Assembly: GCA_035541595.1 (NCBI GenBank)
Contig: DATKNA010000340.1
Location: 1 to 11,900, forward strand
Reading direction: 5' to 3'
Origin: DATKNA01 sp035541595
GTDB taxonomy: Bacteria; Actinomycetota; Actinomycetes; Actinomycetales; Kineosporiaceae
DNA: 11,900 nt
The translations under genes were made by a program, and so were the position numbers. The notes under the pieces are model-generated. The model worked only from the letters and a program-made list of their open reading frames with translations. It ran no database searches and had not been told where the DNA came from. Positions 6,716-11,900 of this stretch are shown here, piece after piece (position 1 is the first letter of the stretch; each line of letters opens with the position of its first letter).

Positions 6716-7372
6716 ATGCGGACCGGGGTTCTGCGGCAGGCGCGTCGCCGGGCGGCGGTGAATGCGTACCTCGAGGCCGGCTGGCCCATCGCCCCGGGTG
6801 CCTGGTGGGACCTGCGGGCCGAGCAGTACCGCTGTCGCCGTGTCGGCTGCCTGACCTCCGGCACGATCCACGCCGCGGACGGCCTCACCCCGCGCAGCGA
6901 CGCTGCCGCCTGGGCCCACGACCCCGCCACGGTCCTGCTCGTCACCGGCCACGGCATCGACGTGGTCGAGGTGCCGATCGGCTCGACCCCGCCGGAGGAG
7001 GTCCTCGCCCGTGGCCTGGTTCCGGGTCCGGTCGCGCTCTGGACGTCGGCCCGCCCGCGGCTGCTCCTGATGGGCGGCACCGCGCCCGGCTCGCCCGCCC
7101 CCGACGGCCTGGCCGACCTGCTCCCGGAGGGCGCGCTCCTGCACGGCCCCGGCTCCTACGTCCCGCTGCCGCCGTCCCGGATGAGGACCGGAGACGTGCT
7201 GTGGCTGCGGTCGCCGCAGGCGCTGGACTGGCGGCTACCCGGACTCGGCGACGTCCTCGACCCGGTGGTCCACGGCTCGCCCCGGCCACCGGCCCCGCGA
7301 CCGGCCACCCCGCCGCGGACCGGCGAGTTGCCGGCGCAGCCGCTGCGCCGCGCCATGATGCGCAAGGTCTGA
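6716..7372 (+). CDS. Primase-polymerase (prim-pol N-terminal)-like protein
   Basis: This 218-residue protein resembles a group of short actinobacterial proteins annotated as bifunctional DNA primase/polymerase N-terminal domain. The marks, from memory of that group, are an N-terminal VLRQARRRAAVNAYLEAGWP helix followed by IAPGAWWD, a two-cysteine YRCRRVGC element, WAHDPATVLLVTGHGIDVVEVP, and the pair HGPGSYVPLPPSR and WLRSPQALDWRLP. I do not see the clustered catalytic acidic residues expected of an active archaeo-eukaryotic primase, and no helicase domain is attached. It may be a fold relative with a different job. GGAGG at 6705-6709 precedes the ATG by six bases. The C-terminal 30 residues are proline-rich and basic. 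It occupies the place of the Rv3668c protease in the M. tuberculosis order, and it precedes the holin-family gene by 74 bp. Confidence 0.65.
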   Translation: MRTGVLRQARRRAAVNAYLEAGWPIAPGAWWDLRAEQYRCRRVGCLTSGTIHAADGLTPRSDAAAWAHDPATVLLVTGHGIDVVEVPIGSTPPEEVLARGLVPGPVALWTSARPRLLLMGGTAPGSPAPDGLADLLPEGALLHGPGSYVPLPPSRMRTGDVLWLRSPQALDWRLPGLGDVLDPVVHGSPRPPAPRPATPPRTGELPAQPLRRAMMRKV

Positions 7373-7387
7373 GCGGCGCCCGCGCCG

Positions 7388-7393
7388 TAGGCT
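7388..7393 (+). promoter_or_regulatory. Candidate -10 box for the holin-family/epoxide hydrolase pair
   Basis: TAGGCT at 7388-7393 fits TANNNT in the 74-bp gap and is followed by a leader of about 47 bases with GAGAGGAG before the ATG at 7447. No -35 match is seen. Confidence 0.35.
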
Positions 7394-7446
7394 CTGCGCG
7401 TCGGGGTCAGGGACACCCGCCCATGGCGGGTGAGAGGAGCGAGGAC

Positions 7447-7836
7447 ATGGCGGAGGAGCGTACCCTCGGGCAGCTGGTGGCGCAGGCCTCGGACGACCTC
7501 TCCAGCCTCGTGCGGGCCGAGATCGCGCTCGCCAAGGCCGAGCTTCGGCAGGACGCCGTCAACGCGGCGCTCGGCGCCGGCCTCTTCGGCGGTGCCGGCT
7601 ACCTGGGCGTGCTCGCCTCCATCACGTTGGTGATCACGGTCGCCTACGGGCTCGTCGCCGCCGGGCTGGAGCCCTGGCTGGCCTTCCTCATCGTCACCGT
7701 CGGGCTCCTGCTCATCGCGGGGATCCTCGGGCTGATCGGCCGGTCGCGGCTGCGCCGCCTGGCACCACCGGAGCGCACCATCCGCACGACCAAGGAGGCG
7801 ATCGCGGCGGTCAGGCCCGGTCATAACGGCCCGTGA
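7447..7836 (+). CDS. Phage holin family (DUF1469 / Holin_3_6-type) membrane protein
   Basis: This 129-residue inner-membrane protein belongs to the family called 'phage holin family' in annotations, though chromosomal members are not known to lyse cells. An amphipathic N-terminal region (LGQLVAQASDDLSSLVRAEI, then a charged AKAEL helix) leads into two membrane helices at about residues 39-67 and 74-98. They are joined by a short LEPWL turn and followed by a basic RSRLRRL stretch. The M. tuberculosis counterpart by position and type is Rv3669. I chose the ATG at 7447 rather than the ATG at 7423 because the GAGAGGAG ribosome binding site lies between them at the right distance from 7447. Its TGA overlaps the GTG of the epoxide hydrolase gene by four bases, so the two are probably translationally coupled. 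No lysin or other phage gene is near. Confidence 0.88.
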   Translation: MAEERTLGQLVAQASDDLSSLVRAEIALAKAELRQDAVNAALGAGLFGGAGYLGVLASITLVITVAYGLVAAGLEPWLAFLIVTVGLLLIAGILGLIGRSRLRRLAPPERTIRTTKEAIAAVRPGHNGP

Positions 7837-8768
7837 CGGTCGACGCCGCCGAGATCCTCGTCGAGGGCCCCTGGCGGCACCGCTTCGTCGCCGCCAACGG
7901 AGCCCGCTTCCACGTCGCCGAGGCCGGGGCCGGTCCGCTGGTCCTGCTGCTGCACGGCTTCCCCGAGTACTGGTGGGCCTGGCGCGCCCAATTGGTCGCA
8001 CTGGCCGACGCCGGCTACCACGCGGTCGCGATGGATCTGCGCGGCTACGGAGCGTCCGACAAGCCGCCCCGCGGCTACGACACCCCGACCTCGGCGGCCG
8101 ACGTCGCGGGCGTCGTCCGGGCCCTGGGCGCGCAGGAGGCGACCGTCGTCGGGCACGACTGGGGGGCGTGGATCGCCTGGTCGATGCCCGGCCTGCAGCC
8201 TCGGGTCACCCGGGCCGTCGGGGCGCTGGGGATGGCCCACCCCCTGACGCTGCGCGCCGGGCTGGCCGGGCGGCGGCAGCTCCGGGCGGCCGCCCGGCTC
8301 CTGGCGTTCCAGGCGCCGCTCGTGCCGGAGCGGTTCCTGGGCGACAAGGACGGCGTCGTCACGGTGCTGCGGGCGTGGGCCGGCCCGGGCTGGCCGGACG
8401 CCGAGAGCGAGCAGCGGTACACCCGGGCGATGAAGGTGCCGTTCGTGGCCCACACCTCGATGGAGTACTACCGGTGGGCGGTACGGTCGGTGTGGCGCAG
8501 CGACGGCCGGCGCTTCGCCGCCGCGATCCGCCACCCGATCCAGGTCCCGGTGCTGCAGATCCACGGCGGCCTGGACCCGTGGGTGCTGGCTGAGACGGCG
8601 GCGCTGTGCGGAGATCGGGTCGACGCCCCGCGGCGGTTCGAGCTGCTGCCCGCCACCGGGCACTTCCTGCCCGAGGAGGCGCCGACGCGGGTCAGCTCGA
8701 TCCTGGTGGACTGGCTGGGATCGCTGCGACCGGCGCCGCCGCGGTCGCGCTCCTCGACCGGCTCGTGA
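7833..8768 (+). CDS. ephE: Epoxide hydrolase, alpha/beta-hydrolase fold (EphE-like)
   Basis: This is a 311-residue predicted soluble epoxide hydrolase that opens epoxides to diols through an alkyl-enzyme ester. The oxyanion motif HGFPE is at residues 41-45. The nucleophile elbow GHDWGA (107-112) has Asp109, the signature of epoxide hydrolases and haloalkane dehalogenases rather than serine esterases. The charge relay is completed by Asp248 (GGLDPW) and His277 (TGHFLPEE). Lid-region tyrosines at 196 and 212/213 are candidates for the ring-opening pair. The GTG start lies within a 4-nt GTGA overlap with the holin-family gene. Gene order matches Rv3669-Rv3670 (ephE) of M. tuberculosis, which supports the symbol. 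The 3' end overlaps the convergent glycosyltransferase by 77 bp, and the last 15 residues are a low-complexity R/S/P tail. The natural epoxide substrate is unknown. Confidence 0.88.
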   Translation: MTVDAAEILVEGPWRHRFVAANGARFHVAEAGAGPLVLLLHGFPEYWWAWRAQLVALADAGYHAVAMDLRGYGASDKPPRGYDTPTSAADVAGVVRALGAQEATVVGHDWGAWIAWSMPGLQPRVTRAVGALGMAHPLTLRAGLAGRRQLRAAARLLAFQAPLVPERFLGDKDGVVTVLRAWAGPGWPDAESEQRYTRAMKVPFVAHTSMEYYRWAVRSVWRSDGRRFAAAIRHPIQVPVLQIHGGLDPWVLAETAALCGDRVDAPRRFELLPATGHFLPEEAPTRVSSILVDWLGSLRPAPPRSRSSTGS

Positions 8769-10086
8769 CGAGGGCGGCCGCCGGGCGACGGCCGACGGCC
8801 GGCCAGGCCAGCAGCACCAGCGCTCCGACGAGCCAGTACTGGTTGTAGAAGGCCTGCTTGTTGAGCAGGTTCGCGCCGAACAGAGTGACCGCCGCGAAGG
8901 CGGCGAAGCGCCCGGCCGAGGGGTCGAGCCAGCGCACGGCCAGCGTCATCCCCGCGACCACCGCCAGGACCAGGGCGCCGGTCAGCCAGAACGGCGGGGT
9001 CCAGCCGAGCTCGTGGATGGCTGCCAGGTACAGGGTGTCCGCGAACCTGATCGGGTGGAACCCGACGAGCAGGGTCACCGTGTCGTGCCACATGGCCCCC
9101 GGGTCCCACAGCGCCCAGGGGAGGACCAGGACGGCGGCTGCGGCCGCGGCGGCCAGCGTGCGGCGGACGCCGAACGCCCGCCACGCCGCCAGCAGGGGCA
9201 GGAGCAGGACGATGTGCTGCTTGCTCGCCAGCGCCAGCGCGACGAACCCCACCGCCGGCCACATCCGGCCGGTCGCGACCGCCAGCAGCGCCACCGCGAG
9301 GAGCAGGAAGATCAGCGGCTCGGTCCACGCCTGCTCGATCTGGGTGAGCGTGCCGGGAAGCAGGAGCAGCAGGGCGCCCGCGCACGCCGCGGTGTCCCGG
9401 CGCCCCCGGCCGGCCGCCCCGTCGCCCCCGTCCGCCTCGCCGGTGCGCCCGAGCGCCACGACGGCGGCCGCCAGGAGCTGCGCCACCGCGAGACCCCACC
9501 GCACGTCCCCCGCCACGAGCTTGAACGGGACCAGGAGCACGGCGGTCCACGGCAGGTAGGTGAACGCGTCCTTCTCACCCGGGGAGTGCGGCCAGACCTG
9601 GGTGTACATGTCCTGGCCGTGCAGGATGCCGTCCGCGGCGCCCTGCAGCGTGTACCAGACGTCGATGCGAGGGGCCGGATCGAGGTGGATCACCGCGGCG
9701 GCCCCGACGGCGAAGACGGCGGCGGCGAGACCCAGCGCCACGGCCCGGTGCCACCGCGGTGCGAAGCCGAAGGCCACCGCCACCGCCACCGAGCCCGCGG
9801 CGACGAACGCGCGCACGCCGGCCGCGGATGCCGGGGCCAGGTAGGTGAACGACGGCACGAGGTAGGTCAGGACGCCGGCCGTTGCCAGGACCACCGCGCC
9901 CGCCCGGCGCCCGCTCACGCCCACCGACCACCCGCGCAGCACGGCGGTCGCCAGGACCACCGCGAGCACGACGTAGGTCGCCACGATCCATTGCGCGTAG
10001 ACGGGGATGCTCTTCACTGCGGCGGTGGCCCCGACCAGCAGGAGCATGCCCGGCGCCGACCCGGTCAGCCACCTCGCGCGGTTCAC
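8692..10086 (-). CDS. Polytopic GT-C / GT87 (DUF2029)-type glycosyltransferase
   Basis: This 464-residue integral membrane protein has about ten to twelve hydrophobic helices. After the first set of helices an extracytoplasmic loop carries RIDVWYTLQGAADGILHGQD (about residues 140-159) and then DAFTYLPWTAVLLVPF (about 173-188). This is the pattern of polyprenyl-phosphate-mannose-dependent GT87 enzymes, where an aspartate such as D142 is catalytic. Such enzymes extend mannose-containing envelope glycolipids or glycans in actinobacteria; the acceptor here is unknown. A 20-residue acidic/glycine loop (GRTGEADGGDGAAGRGRR) interrupts the membrane region near residue 215. The GTG start follows the marP stop by 12 bp, so it is probably the last gene of the Nudix-marP unit. 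Its ribosome binding site is weak. Its end overlaps the epoxide hydrolase gene tail to tail. M. tuberculosis has no gene at this place. Confidence 0.8.
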   Translation of the reverse strand: MNRARWLTGSAPGMLLLVGATAAVKSIPVYAQWIVATYVVLAVVLATAVLRGWSVGVSGRRAGAVVLATAGVLTYLVPSFTYLAPASAAGVRAFVAAGSVAVAVAFGFAPRWHRAVALGLAAAVFAVGAAAVIHLDPAPRIDVWYTLQGAADGILHGQDMYTQVWPHSPGEKDAFTYLPWTAVLLVPFKLVAGDVRWGLAVAQLLAAAVVALGRTGEADGGDGAAGRGRRDTAACAGALLLLLPGTLTQIEQAWTEPLIFLLLAVALLAVATGRMWPAVGFVALALASKQHIVLLLPLLAAWRAFGVRRTLAAAAAAAVLVLPWALWDPGAMWHDTVTLLVGFHPIRFADTLYLAAIHELGWTPPFWLTGALVLAVVAGMTLAVRWLDPSAGRFAAFAAVTLFGANLLNKQAFYNQYWLVGALVLLAWPAVGRRPAAALVTSRSRSATAAAPVAAIPASPPGSS

Positions 10087-10098
10087 CGGCCCAGTCTG

Positions 10099-11283
10099 TC
10101 AGCCGGCCGCGCAGCCCCCGGACGAGACGGGGGCGCTCGCCGCGGCGCCCGCCCCGATGTCGCCGCGGACTTCCGTGATGGTCAGGGCGTAGCCGGTCGC
10201 CGGGTCGTCGAGCGACTTGGCGAAGACGATGCCCGCCATCCGGCCATGCGTGTCGAGCAGCGGCCCGCCGGAGTTGCCCTGCTGGACGTCGGCGTACAGC
10301 GAGTACACCTCGCGGGTGACGCCGGGTTTGCCGTAGATGTCCTCGCCGAGCGCCGTGAGCACGGTGCGGACCCTGGCGGCCCCGGCCGAGAACGACCCGT
10401 TCTTGGGGAACCCCGCGACCACGGCGTCGTCCCCGTGCTGCAGGTCCGCGTCCGCCAACGCCAACGCAGGCGCGGCGAGATCGGGCACGTCGAGGACGGC
10501 GACGTCCTTGCGCGGGTCGAAGAGCACCACCGTCGCGGGGTACCTCGGGCCCACCCCGCCCACCTGCACGGTCGGCGCCTGCACGCCGGCGACGACGTGG
10601 GCGTTCGTCACCACCCGGTGCGGCGCCACGACCGCGCCGCTGCCCTCCTGGCCGCGGCCGCAGGCGACGGCGTCGCCCACGATCTTGACGATGCTGCGTC
10701 CGGCTCGCCGCAGCATGCCCGGCGTCAGCACCTTCGGGTCCGGGGTCTGCACGGGCAGGATCCGCTCCGGGGCGACCCCCGCGAACACCCGGGGGAACTC
10801 GCTGCCCGCCACCGCCCGGCGGAAGTTCTCGGCGAGCACGTTCAGGCTCTCCGGCATGTGCTCGTCCACGGTGCTGAGCAGCCGGGACGACGACACCGCC
10901 CGGTTCACCGCCGGTGACGGGCTGCCGCGCAGCGCGCCGCCGACGAACCACAGCACCAGGACCACGGCGACGACGCCCGCGACCATCCCGAGGATCTGGT
11001 CGGCGACCTGCGCCGGGCGCACCTTGAGGTGTTCGCGCAACCGGGCGCCGAGCAGAGCGCCGCCGAGCTGCCCCAGCCAGGCGAACAGCAGCACCGACAC
11101 GAGCACGACGAACGAGCGCTGGATGCCCTCGTCCAGGCCGTCGGCCATCGGCGGCACGATCTCCATGGCCACCAGGGCGCCGACCAGGAACCCGGTCAGC
11201 GAGAGCGCGCCGACCGCCAGGCCCTGCCGGTACCCCGACACGGCGTAGGAGATGATCACGATCGCCAAGATGACGTCGATCAC
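10099..11283 (-). CDS. marP: MarP-like membrane-anchored periplasmic serine protease
   Basis: This 394-residue protein is close to the 397 of M. tuberculosis MarP (Rv3671c). MarP maintains intrabacterial pH in acid and cleaves the peptidoglycan hydrolase RipA. The N-terminus (about residues 1-118) has four membrane helices of the CvpA/colicin-V type. A linker follows, then a chymotrypsin-like protease domain facing the periplasm. The triad is His229 (VTNAHVV), Asp260 (RKDVAVL) and Ser338 (GNSGGP). Cys208 and Cys391 sit where MarP has its redox-sensitive disulfide. I set the start at the GTG at 11283 because GAGGGG lies five bases upstream and because it forms a GTGA overlap with the Nudix stop; the frame itself stays open further. 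It is followed after 12 bp by the glycosyltransferase. All catalytic residues are intact. Confidence 0.95.
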   Translation of the reverse strand: MIDVILAIVIISYAVSGYRQGLAVGALSLTGFLVGALVAMEIVPPMADGLDEGIQRSFVVLVSVLLFAWLGQLGGALLGARLREHLKVRPAQVADQILGMVAGVVAVVLVLWFVGGALRGSPSPAVNRAVSSSRLLSTVDEHMPESLNVLAENFRRAVAGSEFPRVFAGVAPERILPVQTPDPKVLTPGMLRRAGRSIVKIVGDAVACGRGQEGSGAVVAPHRVVTNAHVVAGVQAPTVQVGGVGPRYPATVVLFDPRKDVAVLDVPDLAAPALALADADLQHGDDAVVAGFPKNGSFSAGAARVRTVLTALGEDIYGKPGVTREVYSLYADVQQGNSGGPLLDTHGRMAGIVFAKSLDDPATGYALTITEVRGDIGAGAAASAPVSSGGCAAG

Positions 11284-11900
11284 GACGTCCCCTCGCCCAG
11301 GGGGTCGCCGTCGGCGCCCACCGCCGCGTCGTCGTCGTCCACCTCGCCCGGCAGGGCGGACGGCTGCGGGATCGGCTCGATCCGGTCGTGGGGCCACGGC
11401 CGCTCCCAGCCCGCGAGCGCGAAGACGCGGTCGAGGACGGCGGCCGTGAACCCCCACACGAACAATCCGCGGGCGGCGAACCCGGCCCCGACGAACCCAC
11501 TCGGGTGCGCGACCACGAAGCGGTGGCCGGGGTCGAGCAGCTCGGCGACGGGGACGCGTGCGGCCCGGGCGACCTCGGTGCGGTCCACGGCCGTGACCTC
11601 GGACGGCTCCCGCCACCAGGCGAGCACCGGGGTGACCACGTAGTCGGTGACCGGCAGATAGAGGTCGGGCAGCTCCGCGACGACGACCACGCCCGCGGCG
11701 TCGAGCCCGGTCTCCTCCCGCGCCTCACGGACGGCGGCCGCAGCGGGATCGGCGTCCGCGGGCTCGAGCCGGCCGCCGGGGAAGGACACCTGCCCCGGGT
11801 GCGAGCGCAGACCCGCCGCGCGCTCGGTGAGCAGGACGTCGGGCCCGTCCGGGCCCTCACCGAAGAGCAGCAGCACGGCCGACCTGCGGTGCGCTCCCGG
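11280..11900 (-). CDS. CoA pyrophosphatase-type Nudix hydrolase, N-terminus beyond the right edge
   Basis: The minus strand is open from base 11900 to the TGA at 11282-11280, 206 codons, and belongs to the Rv3672c-type Nudix family. The signature LLTERA, then LRSHPGQVSFPGG, matches the CoA-hydrolase subgroup, which splits CoA species into 3',5'-ADP and 4'-phosphopantetheine. The Nudix helix VREAREETGLDAAG follows. The canonical glutamate before the helix is replaced by aspartate, as I recall is common in this subgroup. A GTG at 11876 could be read as a start, but the preceding residues PGAHRRSAV continue the family pattern. I therefore take the gene as cut, missing roughly 30-50 N-terminal residues. 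The last 25 residues are acidic and variable. Its stop overlaps the marP start by four bases, so the two are probably co-translated. Confidence 0.9.
   Translation of the reverse strand, partial: PGAHRRSAVLLLFGEGPDGPDVLLTERAAGLRSHPGQVSFPGGRLEPADADPAAAAVREAREETGLDAAGVVVVAELPDLYLPVTDYVVTPVLAWWREPSEVTAVDRTEVARAARVPVAELLDPGHRFVVAHPSGFVGAGFAARGLFVWGFTAAVLDRVFALAGWERPWPHDRIEPIPQPSALPGEVDDDDAAVGADGDPLGEGTS

Noticed and set aside
7447..7836. Prophage remnant, suggested by the 'phage holin' family name
   Set aside because: No lysin, structural, integrase or attachment site is near, and the gene is part of a conserved chromosomal order in actinobacteria.
9013..10917. A 634-codon plus-strand frame
   Set aside because: It is antisense to the glycosyltransferase and marP and has no domain; this is a GC-bias artefact.
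9575..11860. A 761-codon minus-strand frame across marP, Nudix and the glycosyltransferase
   Set aside because: It is out of frame with all three recognisable proteins and its product is low-complexity Arg/Gly/Ala.

Overview
The window is very GC-rich (roughly 70% or more by eye), with G/C at nearly all third codon positions. It carries the conserved actinobacterial order acs, phage-holin-type membrane protein, EphE-like epoxide hydrolase, MarP-like periplasmic protease and CoA-pyrophosphatase Nudix. This parallels Rv3667 to Rv3672c of Mycobacterium tuberculosis. The gene families, including a primase-polymerase-like protein typical of that group, suggest a high-GC actinobacterium of the Pseudonocardiales. 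That placement is from recalled family knowledge, not a search.

Left part (1-4313). A family III CoA-transferase runs off the left edge. It diverges from a stand-alone LytTR DNA-binding protein that lacks the usual receiver domain and looks leaderless. A hairpin at 1190-1210 separates this gene from a convergent minus-strand group: a DUF2461 protein, a nitroreductase and, further upstream, a 518-residue protein of unknown function with a Rossmann-like motif. Short repeats cluster around the nitroreductase: six copies of an 11-bp motif after its stop, a 24-bp tandem repeat coding a T/A/S tract at its N-terminus, and four G-rich 12-bp units upstream. An AT-rich promoter/operator-like island lies directly before its start.

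Middle (4314-4649). The divergent region between the unknown protein and acs holds two clean inverted repeats and a plausible acs -10 box.

Right part (4650-11900). The plus strand carries acs, the primase-polymerase-like protein, the holin-family protein and the epoxide hydrolase. The last two share a 4-nt overlap. The minus strand carries the Nudix hydrolase (open at the right edge), MarP (4-nt overlap) and a polytopic GT-C/GT87-type glycosyltransferase. The glycosyltransferase and epoxide hydrolase overlap tail to tail by 77 bp. Compared with M. tuberculosis, the primase-polymerase-like gene sits where the Rv3668c protease would be, and the glycosyltransferase is inserted between ephE and marP.

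Joint function. Acs makes acetyl-CoA, the Nudix enzyme is predicted to hydrolyse CoA species, and the CoA-transferase moves CoA between acids, so CoA metabolism recurs. MarP is the known acid-resistance protease of mycobacteria. I see no tRNA, rRNA, CRISPR array, insertion sequence or prophage. Most of the window is conserved chromosomal backbone. The least explained parts are the repeat-rich nitroreductase locus, the receiver-less LytTR gene and the unknown Rossmann-type protein.
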